Origin: Falsihalocynthiibacter sp042445055 | GTDB taxonomy: Bacteria > Pseudomonadota > Alphaproteobacteria > Rhodobacterales > Rhodobacteraceae | DNA: 64,000 bases | Direction of reading: 5' to 3' | Assembly: GCF_042445055.1 (NCBI RefSeq) | Contig: NZ_CP170339.1 | Coordinates: forward strand, 744,001 to 808,000 | Notes under the pieces: generated by a model | What the model was told of the DNA's origin: nothing | Databases searched by the model: none | The model's input: the letters and a program-made list of their open reading frames with translations, nothing else | Shown: positions 24,861-34,086 of the stretch, one piece after another | Position numbering within the stretch: position 1 is the stretch's first letter | How the letters are laid out: every line of letters starts with the position of its first letter | Position numbers and translations under genes: made by a program

Positions 24861-26270
24861 ATGCTTAATCCGCTCACGTCTGATTTCGTTACGCATTTGG
24901 CTGAAATGCTGCCGAGCGACACCATCCGTACAGCTTCTCCAGCCTATTTGGAAGAACCGCGTGGTCGCTATCACGGGCAGGGAACGCACGTAGCGCTTCC
25001 ACGGACCGTAGAGGACGTTTCAAGTATCGTTGCCGCGTGCAACGACGCACGAATTGGCGTGGTGCCGTTTGGTGGCGGTACGGGCCTCGTCGGTGGGCAG
25101 GTCGCGATTGATACCCCGCCGCCACTTATTCTGTCGCTTGAGCGGATGAATGCTATCCGCGAGGTTTATCCCTACGAGAACGTCCTAATTGCCGAAGCGG
25201 GAGCGATCCTTGCAAATGTTCAGGCGGCGGCAGAGGAGGTTGATCGCCTATTCCCGCTTTCACTCGCTTCTGAGGGATCATGCCGTATCGGTGGCAATCT
25301 GGCGACCAATGCGGGTGGCCTCAATGTTCTTCGGTATGGAAATACGCGCGATCTGTGCTTGGGGCTTGAGGTCGTGTTGCCCTCAGGACAAATCTGGAAC
25401 GGTCTGACGCGCCTGCGTAAAGACAACACGGGGTTTGATCTGCGCAATCTTATGATCGGATCTGAGGGGGCGTTAGGCGTGATCACCGCCGCGACGTTGA
25501 AGCTCTTCCCGCGCCCCGCGGAACGTGGAGCCGCGGTGATGGTGGTGCCAGACCCGACCGCGGCTTTAAAGCTTCTTAACCTCGCCCAATCAATCGCAGC
25601 GGGCGAGGTGTCGGCGTTTGAGTTAATCCACCGAACGGGATTAGAATTCTTATCCGAAAAATTACCCGAAGTGCGGCTGCCGTTCGACGATGCACCTAAG
25701 TGGATGGTGCTTGTTGATTTGGGGACGTCAGCAGGGCGTACACCCGATGCTTTGCTTGAAACTTTATTCGAAGAGGGGCTCGCCGCTGGATTGGTCATGG
25801 ATGGGTTGATCGCCCACTCTAACGCGCAGCGAGAACAGCTCTGGGCAGTCCGTGAACGCATTCCGGAGGCGAATAAGGCGATCGGTTCGATTGTGTCGCA
25901 TGATGTTTCGCTTCCGCTTGGAAGCATTGCCGATTTCATCACTGAGGGCCGCAAACGATTGGCCGCAATTGGTGATATGCGTATTAACTGTTTTGGCCAC
26001 CTTGGCGACGGAAACCTGCACTTCAACGCTTTCTCAGCCAAAGGTAAATCGCGGGATGCCTATGACGATAAGCGCTCAGCGATTCAGAAGTGCGTTCATG
26101 ATCTCGTAACAGAGATGGGCGGCTCTATTAGTGCGGAACATGGCATCGGCCGCTTGAAGGCGGCTGATCTGGCGCACTATGGCGACGCGGGGAAACTAGC
26201 GGCAATGCGTGCGATCAAGGATGCGCTGGACCCAAACTGCATTATGAACCCAGGCGCAGTCCTCGCTTAG
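24861..26270 (+). CDS. FAD-linked oxidase, GlcD / D-2-hydroxyacid dehydrogenase type
   Basis: A 469-residue VAO-family flavoenzyme. The FAD domain has VPFGGGTGLVGGQ and NLATNAGGLNVLRYGNTRD, and the C-terminal domain has FGHLGDGNLHFN and ISAEHGIGRLK, where His and Glu typically bind substrate or metal. Related enzymes oxidise D-lactate, glycolate or D-2-hydroxyglutarate. No glcE or glcF partner follows, which favours a single-subunit D-2-hydroxyacid dehydrogenase. It begins 8 bases after the acetyltransferase and converges on apt with a 3-base gap. Confidence 0.9.
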   Translation: MLNPLTSDFVTHLAEMLPSDTIRTASPAYLEEPRGRYHGQGTHVALPRTVEDVSSIVAACNDARIGVVPFGGGTGLVGGQVAIDTPPPLILSLERMNAIREVYPYENVLIAEAGAILANVQAAAEEVDRLFPLSLASEGSCRIGGNLATNAGGLNVLRYGNTRDLCLGLEVVLPSGQIWNGLTRLRKDNTGFDLRNLMIGSEGALGVITAATLKLFPRPAERGAAVMVVPDPTAALKLLNLAQSIAAGEVSAFELIHRTGLEFLSEKLPEVRLPFDDAPKWMVLVDLGTSAGRTPDALLETLFEEGLAAGLVMDGLIAHSNAQREQLWAVRERIPEANKAIGSIVSHDVSLPLGSIADFITEGRKRLAAIGDMRINCFGHLGDGNLHFNAFSAKGKSRDAYDDKRSAIQKCVHDLVTEMGGSISAEHGIGRLKAADLAHYGDAGKLAAMRAIKDALDPNCIMNPGAVLA

Positions 26271-26273
26271 CGA

Positions 26274-26810
26274 TCAGAGCCCTTCGAACTCGCAGAGCGT
26301 GGTCACATCCATACCCATGGCCTCAAGCTTCTTGCGGCCACCAAGTTCCGGCAGGTCGATCACAAAGGCACAGCTTACGACGTCACCCCCAAGGCGCTCG
26401 ATGAGTTTGATGCCTGCTTCTGCGGTGCCGCCAGTTGCCAAAAGGTCATCCACCACGAGGACTTTCTCACCTGCTTGAATGGCATCATCGTGAATTTCCA
26501 CGATCGCTTCGCCATATTCCAGAGCATATTCTTGGCTAATCGTCGTTCCCGGCAATTTGCCCTTTTTGCGGATTGGAACGAACCCCACCGAAAGTTGATG
26601 CGCAATCGCGCCGCCGAGAATAAAGCCGCGGGCCTCAAGGCCAACAACCTTGTCAATCTCCATGCCAGCGTAGGGGTGCAGCATCTGATCAACGGCCATC
26701 CGAAACCCGCGTGGGTCCGCAAAGAGCGTTGTCACATCGCGAAACAATATCCCTTCATGCGGGAAATCGACGATGGTGCGAATATAGTCCTGTACGGTTT
26801 TCTTAGACAT
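26274..26810 (-). CDS. apt: Adenine phosphoribosyltransferase
   Basis: Salvages adenine with PRPP to AMP. The 178-residue protein has the adenine-side loop DFPHEGILFRDVT, VVGLEARGFILGGAIA and the PRPP motif VLVVDDLLATGGTAEAG. It follows mtnP on the same strand with a 47-base gap. Methylthioadenosine phosphorylase releases adenine, so the two enzymes form a direct salvage route. Confidence 0.97.
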   Translation of the reverse strand: MSKKTVQDYIRTIVDFPHEGILFRDVTTLFADPRGFRMAVDQMLHPYAGMEIDKVVGLEARGFILGGAIAHQLSVGFVPIRKKGKLPGTTISQEYALEYGEAIVEIHDDAIQAGEKVLVVDDLLATGGTAEAGIKLIERLGGDVVSCAFVIDLPELGGRKKLEAMGMDVTTLCEFEGL

Positions 26811-26857
26811 AGGTTCCGTCCGTTGTGAGAGGATCGTTTAAGTGAATTTATCCGAGC

Positions 26858-27736
26858 TTAATTGCCCAAAACGCGCCCTGCGATGGCATCCAATTTCGCC
26901 AGCACTTCAGGATCGCGAGCGTCAGGGGCGGTGAGAATTGCGTACTCTAGCGCCTTATCGCAACCATGTTCGCAATCCTTGCGCTCACTGGTGAGCAGCT
27001 TGGGGAGTTCGGCAACCATGCCCCGTGCCTTGTCGGCATTTCCAAAAAGGGTTTTGATAATGTCGTTCACGTCCACTTCGCCGTGGTCCGGATGCCAGCT
27101 ATCATAGTCAGTGATCATGGCGACGGATGCGTAACAAAGCTCCGCTTCGCGCGCTAACTTCGCCTCTGGCATATTGGTCATGCCGATCACGTCGGCACCC
27201 CAGCTTTCTCGGTACATTTTGCTCTCGGCGAGGGTAGAAAATTGCGGCCCTTCCATCGCAAGATATGTCCCGCCGTCATGCACATTTATGCCCTGCGACT
27301 TTGCCGCTGTCAGGCACGCTGCTGACAGGCGCGGGCAAGTTGGATGAGCCACAGAAACATGCGCGACGCACCCCGTTCCAAAGAACGATTTTTCACGGGC
27401 AAATGTGCGGTCGATGAACTGATCCACGATAACGAAATCACCGGGCGCCATTTCGTCTCGGAAGCTGCCGCAAGCAGAAACAGAGATCACATCCGTAACG
27501 CCCAAGCGCTTGAGCGCGTCGATGTTTGCGCGATAGGGAACGGTCGTTGGGCTATGCTTGTGCCCACGTCCATGACGCGGGAGAAAAGCCATTTTGACGC
27601 CGTCGAGCGTACCTGTCAGGATTGCATCACTGGGGGCGCCCCAAGGGGTGTCTACGGTCGTCCATTCGGCATTTTGAAGGCCATCAATTTCGTACAGCCC
27701 AGAGCCGCCAATAACACCGATCATTGTTTCGCGCAT
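26858..27736 (-). CDS. mtnP: S-methyl-5'-thioadenosine phosphorylase
   Basis: Splits methylthioadenosine, the by-product of polyamine and homoserine-lactone synthesis, into adenine and methylthioribose-1-phosphate. The 292-residue protein shows IGVIGGSGLYEIDG at the N-terminus, the phosphate-binding PRHGRGHKHSPTTVPYRAN and NMPEAKLAREAELCYA. The ATG at the 5' end has GGGGA 5 bases upstream and is preferred to the second Met. It is flanked by apt and a flavin reductase on the same strand with short gaps. Confidence 0.96.
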   Translation of the reverse strand: MRETMIGVIGGSGLYEIDGLQNAEWTTVDTPWGAPSDAILTGTLDGVKMAFLPRHGRGHKHSPTTVPYRANIDALKRLGVTDVISVSACGSFRDEMAPGDFVIVDQFIDRTFAREKSFFGTGCVAHVSVAHPTCPRLSAACLTAAKSQGINVHDGGTYLAMEGPQFSTLAESKMYRESWGADVIGMTNMPEAKLAREAELCYASVAMITDYDSWHPDHGEVDVNDIIKTLFGNADKARGMVAELPKLLTSERKDCEHGCDKALEYAILTAPDARDPEVLAKLDAIAGRVLGN

Positions 27737-27747
27737 ATTATCCCCTG

Positions 27748-28353
27748 TTATTCGTCTGGCCGTTTCAGGCTAAAGGTTTGTTCCACCTGAGTATAATCTT
27801 TGTATCCCAATCGTGCGAGGGGGCTAAAGGTTGTTACATCAAAGATTCCATCAACAAGGCAATCATCGCGAAGGTGAACGCCAACTACCTCACCAAAAAC
27901 AACGAAATTCGCGGTGCCGGGAAGTTGGACAATCTGGGTCAGTTTGCATTCAAGGTTCGCTGGTGCCTCTGCAACTCGGGTTGCGCTTATTTGATGGCAT
28001 TCGGCCTTGGCGAGGCCAGCGTGTTCAAATTCGTCGGCATCCTTTGGCAGGGACGCAGAACTCGCGTTCATCTGGTCACGCATCGCGTATTCAACGATAT
28101 TGACGCAAAAGACACCTGTTTCGCGAATGTTGGAAACGGAATCCTTCGTGCCGTCGCGGTCTGGCTTAATTCCAGTTGACGCAAACATCACTTGCGGCGG
28201 TTCGTATGCCACAGCATTAAAAAACGAATAGGGCGCGAGGTTGTCGTTACCGGCGCTATCGCGCGTGGAAATCCACCCGATAGGACGAGGGGTTACGACT
28301 GCGTTAAACGGGTTATGTGGCAACCCATGACCATTTCGGGGCTCGTAGAACAT
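27748..28353 (-). CDS. Flavin reductase family protein
   Basis: A 201-residue protein of the FMN-binding split-barrel (flavin reductase-like) family. Typical segments are TPRPIGWISTRD and NLAPYSFFNAVAYEPP, the flavin-binding part, near the N-terminus, then SVSNIRETGVFCVNIV. Members reduce FMN with NAD(P)H or serve as the reductase half of two-component oxygenases; no oxygenase lies next to it. AAAGG precedes the start. It is the first gene of a likely operon with mtnP and apt, so a link to purine or methionine salvage is possible but not shown. Confidence 0.88.
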   Translation of the reverse strand: MFYEPRNGHGLPHNPFNAVVTPRPIGWISTRDSAGNDNLAPYSFFNAVAYEPPQVMFASTGIKPDRDGTKDSVSNIRETGVFCVNIVEYAMRDQMNASSASLPKDADEFEHAGLAKAECHQISATRVAEAPANLECKLTQIVQLPGTANFVVFGEVVGVHLRDDCLVDGIFDVTTFSPLARLGYKDYTQVEQTFSLKRPDE

Positions 28354-28452
28354 TTCTGGCCTTTCTTATGTTTGAACAAGAGGTAACGCCGTGCTAGGGG
28401 CGTTGCCAGAGAAAAACGTAGGCTTTGCAAAAGCTGTCGGTCGGAGAGCGGC

Positions 28453-28938
28453 GTGTACGGGATTGAACGGGAAACACCGGCGGATAGTTGGGAAGTAGAG
28501 GCGCTATATGACCTCTGCTTCGCGCCAGGGCGTGAAGCGCTGTCCTCTTATCGACTCCGTGAAGGTGTACCGCCTATTGCGGTGCTGTCACTGGTGGCGC
28601 GTGATACAGACGGCATCGTCGCGGGCGCGATCCGGTATTGGCCAGTTGTCGTTGGGGGGCGGAATGTACTTCTCCTCGGGCCTGTCGCGGTGCACCCAAC
28701 GCGGCAGGGCGAAGGTCTGGGCGATATGCTGATCCGTACAAGTCTGGATATTGCCAAAGATGCTGGCTGGGAACGGGTGATGCTGGTTGGCGATCTGCCC
28801 TATTACACGCGCTTTGGTTTTGAAGTTCTGCCCGATGTGGTGATGCCAGCGCCGAGCAACCCGTTGCGCGTGCTAGGTAAATCCTTGGTCGAGGATGGAT
28901 GGAATGGCTGTACTGGCGATGTGTGTAAGATAGCTTAG
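28453..28938 (+). CDS. GNAT acetyltransferase (YhbS-like)
   Basis: A 161-residue GNAT protein with a GTG start preceded by GGAG. The acetyl-CoA-binding region is LLGPVAVHPTRQGEGLGDMLI (Q/RxxGxG/A), followed by VMLVGDLPYYTRFGFEV, a segment typical of the YhbS group. The C-terminal part is short. It is divergent from the flavin reductase and its end overlaps the convergent small membrane gene by four bases. The substrate is unknown. Confidence 0.87.
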   Translation: MYGIERETPADSWEVEALYDLCFAPGREALSSYRLREGVPPIAVLSLVARDTDGIVAGAIRYWPVVVGGRNVLLLGPVAVHPTRQGEGLGDMLIRTSLDIAKDAGWERVMLVGDLPYYTRFGFEVLPDVVMPAPSNPLRVLGKSLVEDGWNGCTGDVCKIA

Positions 28939-29126
28939 CTATTTCGCAAGATATGTTTGCCCAGCAGGTAAGTAATCGCCATATGCGTACCGCAGAATAG
29001 CAAAACCGTTAGCGCACCCGCGCCCGAATATGCCAGCAGAGCCATAAGGAGCGAGTCGCTAACCTTTAACGTAACGGTTGCAGCTACGCTGGCAGTGATG
29101 AAGCCAATTGGTAAGTATCTGAACAT
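28935..29126 (-). CDS. Hypothetical two-helix membrane protein, 63 residues
   Basis: I do not recognise a family. The predicted protein has two hydrophobic helices (about 5-22, LPIGFITASVAATVTL, and 28-58, LLMALLAYSGAGALTVLL) and a short basic C-terminus. The start is well supported: a full GGAGG lies 6 bases before the ATG, while the longer open frame upstream runs into ptsP and lacks such a site. It may be co-transcribed with lysC and ptsP, which lie upstream on the same strand. The end overlaps the acetyltransferase gene by 4 bases. Confidence 0.65.
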   Translation of the reverse strand: MFRYLPIGFITASVAATVTLKVSDSLLMALLAYSGAGALTVLLFCGTHMAITYLLGKHILRNS

Positions 29127-29220
29127 CGTGCACCTCCAATCGCAGGATAGCATTCGTCGCGAGTGCTCGGTGGGTGCGAAGGAGTAGATCAGTGGTGCAA
29201 ACGTATAGTCGCGAGGCGCC

Positions 29221-31488
29221 CTAAGGATTTGCCGCCAGATGCGTTGCAAGCCATTCCTGAACCGCCGGACGAACAGACTGTGCGCCACTTTCTCTTGCAG
29301 CATCAATAACCTGCTTGGCTTCTGCAAGATCGACGCGGCGCAAAAGGTGCTTCACGGGCCCGATTGACGCGGGGCGCATCGACAGTACCCGAAATCCCAT
29401 CGCGGCGAAGCAAAGCGCCTCAATTGGTCGGCCAGCATCTTCGCCACAGAACGAAATCGGTGTCTGGGTTGAATTACAACGCTCAACGATATTCTCAAGG
29501 AAGCTTAGGAAGCTAACGTTAAGCGTGTCGTAACGCTTACGCACAAGCTCGTTTTCGCGATCCGCCGCAAAGAAGAACTGCTTCAGGTCATTCCCGCCGA
29601 CGGAAATGAAATCGCACATTTCAAAGAACTGCTGCGGCGCATAGGCGAGGGAGGGCGTTTCGAGCATCGCACCGACTTCGACACGTTCAGGCAGGATGTG
29701 CCCAAGGCGCGCTTCGTTCTCTAGCTCTTTTTCAAGGATGCTGCGGGCCACACGATATTCGTCAAATTGCGCAACGAACGGGAACATCACCGACATTGGC
29801 CGCCCTTCACAGGCGCGAATAAAGGCTTGGAGCTGCATACGCATCACGCCTGGCTTATCGAGGCCAAGTCGGATCGCGCGCCAACCCATTGCTGGGTTCG
29901 GTTCATCTTGTGGCTTCATATAAGGGAGCACTTTGTCCGACCCGATGTCGAGCGTGCGAAATACGACGCGTTGCCCGTCTGCGGCGTTGAGAACGCGTTT
30001 GTAGAGCTCAACCAACTCGCCACGCTTTGGCATTTGATTGCGTACCAAGAACTGCAACTCGGTACGAAACAGGCCCACTCCTTGGGCGCCAGAGCTATTG
30101 AGCGATGGAAGGTCAGCCATTAGCCCCGCGTTCATAGAGAGGGTAATCTCTGTGCCATCTCGTGTTATCGCGGGTTTGTCGCGGATAGACGAATAGCGTT
30201 CCGCAGCAGAGGTCTGCATCGCCATTTTGTCGCTAAACGCAGTCTCGACCGAGTCATCAGGCCGCAAGTGCACGATGCCCTGCTCGCCATCCACCAAAAT
30301 GTGATCGCCGTTCAGGGCTTCGGTGGTAATGCGGCTTGCGTGGATCACCAATGGAATGGCCAGCGCACGGGCAACGATTGTCGCGTGACTACCGACAGAG
30401 CCTTCTTCCAGCACGATCCCTTTGAGTGAGCGACCGTACTCCAGCAACTCGCCAGGCCCGATATTACGCGCAACGAGGATCGGGTTGGCCGGCATCTCTG
30501 CGCCTGTATCCTTGCCTTGCCCCGTAAGAATGCGAAGCATCCGGTTCGAGAGGTCATCTAGATCGTGGAGCCGCTCGCGGAGATATGGGTCCGGAACCTG
30601 ACTCATCCGCGCACGTGCGATCGATTGCTCTTTCTCGACTGCAGCTTCTGCCGAAAGGCCGCGCGCGATGTCTTCTTCCATTCGACGCATCCAACCCTTG
30701 GAGTTGGCAAACATCCGATATGCCTCAAGGACTTGCATCTGTTCTTTGTCGCCTGTCGAAGCACCCGCAAGCATTTGGTCGACGGAGATACGAAGCGTGT
30801 CGACGGCCTCGTGAAGGCGGATGCGCTCTGCCTCGGGGTCGTCCGCGACTGGGTTGGTGATCACGACGCGCGGTTCGTGTAGGTAAACCTGACCTTGTGC
30901 CGTTCCTTCTTGGGCAACGCTGCCGCGGATCATGACCGGTTGCTGGTGACGGGCGGAAAGCGCCGCACCCTCACCGACAAATGCGCCAAGCTCGGCCATT
31001 TCCGCGAGCACCATGGCGACCACCTCTAGGGCGTAAATTTCGTCATCAGAAAAAGTGCGCGCGATTTTGGACTGCACAACCAAGACGCCAAGGGTCTCGC
31101 CCAGTCGCTGAATTGGCACGCCGAGGAAACTGGAATAAATCTCCTCGCCCGTTTCAGGCATAAACCGAAAGCCTGGCTCTTTGGGAGCGTCGGCGGTATT
31201 GACTAACTGGCCCTTCTTGGCGACGCGCCCGACAAGCCCTTCGCCCAGGCGCATCCGAGTCTGGTGGACCGCTTCGGCCTTGAGGCCTTCGGATGAGCAC
31301 AACTCAAGCGTTTCGTCATCGCGAAACAAATAGATCGAGCACACTTCTGTTGAGATCGAATCGGCGATCAGGTGCGTGATGTGGTCGAGACGCGCCTGAC
31401 CTTCGGCTTCGTCGCCGAGGGTCTCTCGCAGCCGCACAAGCAGCTTTCGACTCTCGCTTTCAGTCGACTTATCAGAAGAATTGGCCAT
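29221..31488 (-). CDS. ptsP: Phosphoenolpyruvate-protein phosphotransferase PtsP (enzyme I-Ntr)
   Basis: First enzyme of the nitrogen-type PTS relay, which passes phosphate from PEP to NPr and EIIA-Ntr and does not import sugar. The 755-residue protein has a GAF domain (about 20-165, MRLGEGLVGRVAKKG), an enzyme I N-terminal domain, the phosphohistidine in EEGSVGSHATIVARALAIP (about His368) and a PEP-binding TIM barrel with GVGLFRTELQFLVRN and SVGGNDLKQFFFAADR. It lies 12 bases after lysC on the same strand, a pairing common in alphaproteobacteria. Its partners are outside the window. Confidence 0.96.
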   Translation of the reverse strand: MANSSDKSTESESRKLLVRLRETLGDEAEGQARLDHITHLIADSISTEVCSIYLFRDDETLELCSSEGLKAEAVHQTRMRLGEGLVGRVAKKGQLVNTADAPKEPGFRFMPETGEEIYSSFLGVPIQRLGETLGVLVVQSKIARTFSDDEIYALEVVAMVLAEMAELGAFVGEGAALSARHQQPVMIRGSVAQEGTAQGQVYLHEPRVVITNPVADDPEAERIRLHEAVDTLRISVDQMLAGASTGDKEQMQVLEAYRMFANSKGWMRRMEEDIARGLSAEAAVEKEQSIARARMSQVPDPYLRERLHDLDDLSNRMLRILTGQGKDTGAEMPANPILVARNIGPGELLEYGRSLKGIVLEEGSVGSHATIVARALAIPLVIHASRITTEALNGDHILVDGEQGIVHLRPDDSVETAFSDKMAMQTSAAERYSSIRDKPAITRDGTEITLSMNAGLMADLPSLNSSGAQGVGLFRTELQFLVRNQMPKRGELVELYKRVLNAADGQRVVFRTLDIGSDKVLPYMKPQDEPNPAMGWRAIRLGLDKPGVMRMQLQAFIRACEGRPMSVMFPFVAQFDEYRVARSILEKELENEARLGHILPERVEVGAMLETPSLAYAPQQFFEMCDFISVGGNDLKQFFFAADRENELVRKRYDTLNVSFLSFLENIVERCNSTQTPISFCGEDAGRPIEALCFAAMGFRVLSMRPASIGPVKHLLRRVDLAEAKQVIDAARESGAQSVRPAVQEWLATHLAANP

Positions 31489-31500
31489 TTGGCCCCTTAA

Positions 31501-32739
31501 CTATGATGCTTTTTCTAACTCAAAGGCATCATGCAGGGCTTGAACCGCAAGTTCCATATATTTTCGATCAATCAGCACGGAAATTTTGATCTCGGAGGTT
31601 GTGATGACTTTGATATTGATGCCCTCAGAGTTGAGCGCGCTAAACATTTTTGCAGCGACACCCGCATGAGAACGCATACCGATGCCCACGACGCTCACTT
31701 TTGCAACGTCCGTATCTGCGACAAGGTCGTGATAGTTGATGTGGCCAGCTTCTTTGGCTGCGGCCATCGCTTTTTGCGCGCGCGGTACATCGTCATTAGG
31801 GCAAGAGAAGGTCATGTCGGTGCGACCCTCTTCGGAAATGTTCTGAACGATCATGTCTACGTTCACGCCAGCTTCTGCCAATGGTCCGAAAATCGCAGCG
31901 GCGATGCCTGGACGGTCTGCGACCGAGATCAGGGTCATTTTGGCTTCGTCGCGGCTGTAAGCGACTCCGGATACTACATTGCTTTCCATGATTTCCTCCT
32001 CGTCGCACACAAGTGTGCCGGATGTCTCTGTTTGTTCGTCAAAGCTTGATAGGACGCGCAGCTTGACCTTATAGCGCATCGCCAATTCAACCGAACGTGT
32101 CTGAAGAACCTTGGCGCCAAGTGACGCGAGTTCAAGCATCTCTTCGAATGCGATCTTGTCGAGCTTGCGGGCTTTGCTGCTGATACGTGGATCGGTGGTA
32201 TAGACACCATCGACGTCAGTATAAATGTCACACCGTTCCGCACCAAAGGCCGCTGCGAAAGCAACAGCCGTCGTATCAGAACCGCCACGGCCAAGCGTCG
32301 TTACGCGCCCTTCTGGTGAGACACCCTGGAAGCCAGCAACCACCGCAACGCGCATTCCTTCGTTAAACTTACCGTTAATGTTATCGGTAAGGATGTCTTC
32401 AATCCGTGCGGAACTATGGGCTGAGGTTGTCTGAACAGGAACCTGCCATCCCTGCCAACTGCGGGCAGGTACATCCATCTCTTGAAGCGTGAGGGCCATA
32501 AGGCCCGCCGTGACTTGTTCGCCAGAGCTCACCACCGCGTCATATTCGCGTGCGTCAAACAGGGGAGACGTTTCCTTGACCCAGCCCACGAGCTCGTTTG
32601 TTTTGCCCGACATCGCGGAAACGATGACGATAACGTCATAGCCGTTAGCTACTTCTACGCCTACGCGTTTTGCCGCGCGGCGGATGCGATCAAGAGTGGC
32701 AACGGACGTGCCCCCGAACTTCATGACGAGAAGCGGCAT
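31501..32739 (-). CDS. lysC: Aspartate kinase
   Basis: First step of the lysine, threonine and methionine pathway. The 412-residue protein starts with MPLLVMKFGGTSVA, has the kinase core (VTTLGRGGSDTTAVAFAAAF, CDIYTDVDGVYTTDPRI) and two ACT domains at the C-terminus (LISVADRPGIAAAIFG; VSVVGIGMRSHAGVAAKMF), so feedback inhibition by lysine and/or threonine is likely. I chose the internal ATG because AAAGGAG precedes it and the residues upstream do not resemble the family. Confidence 0.97.
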   Translation of the reverse strand: MPLLVMKFGGTSVATLDRIRRAAKRVGVEVANGYDVIVIVSAMSGKTNELVGWVKETSPLFDAREYDAVVSSGEQVTAGLMALTLQEMDVPARSWQGWQVPVQTTSAHSSARIEDILTDNINGKFNEGMRVAVVAGFQGVSPEGRVTTLGRGGSDTTAVAFAAAFGAERCDIYTDVDGVYTTDPRISSKARKLDKIAFEEMLELASLGAKVLQTRSVELAMRYKVKLRVLSSFDEQTETSGTLVCDEEEIMESNVVSGVAYSRDEAKMTLISVADRPGIAAAIFGPLAEAGVNVDMIVQNISEEGRTDMTFSCPNDDVPRAQKAMAAAKEAGHINYHDLVADTDVAKVSVVGIGMRSHAGVAAKMFSALNSEGINIKVITTSEIKISVLIDRKYMELAVQALHDAFELEKAS

Positions 32740-32851
32740 GAGTGCTCCTTTTCGGTTAAACCGATGGTGTCTTAGGGGCATGCGAAGGTTTGCGCAAGAA
32801 GGGAAGGCGCCAACAGGCCGCAAACGCGCATCTTTTTTGTGCGAAAAGGCG

Positions 32852-33280
32852 CTAGTTTGACTTGCGAGTAGGGATGAACGGTAGGGGCGCAAGCGATACG
32901 CCTTCCTCAATCAGAGAAGCGGCATCTTTTAGATTGGCTTCTCCATAGATTGAGCGCTCAGGCTTTTCTCCTGAATGCATAGCGCGCGCTTCCTTGGCAA
33001 AACTGGCGCCGACATAGTCGGAGTTTGCTTCTACATGTTTCTTGAGGGCAGCAATTTTAGCGTCAAGGTCTTCGCTTTGGCGGGGCTTGGCCGACGATGG
33101 CACAGTCGTCTTGCGTTTTGTTTGAACGCGCGGCGCCATGAGTGTTTTTTCAACATCCGTTGATCCGCAGGTTGGGCAGACAACCATGCCCGCGCCCTTA
33201 ACTTTGTCAAAGGCCGTTCCTGATTGAAACCAGCTTTCAAAACTATGGTCTTGGTTACATTTTAAGGCGAAACGGATCAT
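32852..33280 (-). CDS. DUF1178 family protein
   Basis: A 142-residue protein of a conserved family without assigned function. MIRFALKCNQDHSFESWFQSG at the N-terminus and the CPTCGS motif near residue 45 suggest a small zinc-binding module; a third Cys is at the start (ALKC). The middle is Lys-rich and probably flexible, and the C-terminus ends in APLPFIPTRKSN. The internal ATG is preferred because GGAAAA precedes it. It follows the Nudix gene on the same strand, an association frequent in alphaproteobacteria. Confidence 0.88.
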   Translation of the reverse strand: MIRFALKCNQDHSFESWFQSGTAFDKVKGAGMVVCPTCGSTDVEKTLMAPRVQTKRKTTVPSSAKPRQSEDLDAKIAALKKHVEANSDYVGASFAKEARAMHSGEKPERSIYGEANLKDAASLIEEGVSLAPLPFIPTRKSN

Positions 33281-33372
33281 TTTGGTTTTCCAGATCAAGA
33301 CGTTGAACGTGTCGCAACGAGGTTAACGACACATATTCAATATATCGGTGTTTTGCGCGGTGATTTCTAGGC

Positions 33373-33831
33373 CTACTCAGGCGAGAAGTCGCGTAATAGT
33401 GCTCCAAGGGCAGGCTCTGAAACCATTTTGGCTGCTTTCTTACGACTCACCCACTTGCGTTTGCGTTCTTTGTGTTCAGGAAATTTTTGCTCGACGTGCT
33501 GTACATGGAGCGCAAAAAGCGAAACGACACACAAAAACGATCCGATTTTCCCTTTGTCCTTTGAATATGAATACAGGCCGACACAGTTTTCGCGGATTTT
33601 TCCACGGACACCGGCTTCTTCCCATGCCTCGATTTCAGCTGCTTGGGCGGGAGTTTTTCCGTCCATCGGCCACCCTTTCGGCACGATCCAATTGCGTGAA
33701 CGCCGACTTGTTACCAAAAGAATCTGGACCTTCCCATTCACTATCCGATAGCAGATCGTCCCGAATTGGGAGCGCACATCGTATTTTCGCTTCAACGAGA
33801 GTTTGAGGTTCTTTTGCTTTATTTTTCCCAT
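33373..33831 (-). CDS. Nudix hydrolase, diphosphoinositol-polyphosphate-like type (copy 1)
   Basis: A protein of about 152 residues. The Nudix region is PKGWPMDGKTPAQAAEIEAW followed by EEAGV. The metal-binding glutamates of the second half of the box (IEAWEEAGV) are kept, but the first Glu of the box is Lys and the Arg before the next Glu is Ile. A second gene of the same type lies about 22 kb away. These short basic Nudix proteins are often named after diphosphoinositol polyphosphate phosphohydrolases; the real substrate may be diadenosine polyphosphates or NTPs. The start MGKIKQ is a judgement; an upstream ATG at 33951 would add an unlikely N-terminus. Confidence 0.83.
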   Translation of the reverse strand: MGKIKQKNLKLSLKRKYDVRSQFGTICYRIVNGKVQILLVTSRRSRNWIVPKGWPMDGKTPAQAAEIEAWEEAGVRGKIRENCVGLYSYSKDKGKIGSFLCVVSLFALHVQHVEQKFPEHKERKRKWVSRKKAAKMVSEPALGALLRDFSPE

Positions 33832-34086
33832 CGGAACTTTCGTAATGATATGGAACTTTGGTCGTAGGCTTCGAGTATTGCCCAATATTCTATAGATGCC
33901 CAGAGGGTTGCAAGCGAAACATTGGGGCGCCAACAGAAGGTAAATATCCACAATTTGAGATATTTTTTCGGGCGCAGCGAACCGAAGGTATGTGCGCTTT
34001 AAGCGTCCCGTAAGGGTTTGCGAATATCACCGTCATAAGAGCGCAAGAGCTGCGCACTCCAATGACTTTCGCAATGAGGAAATCGT

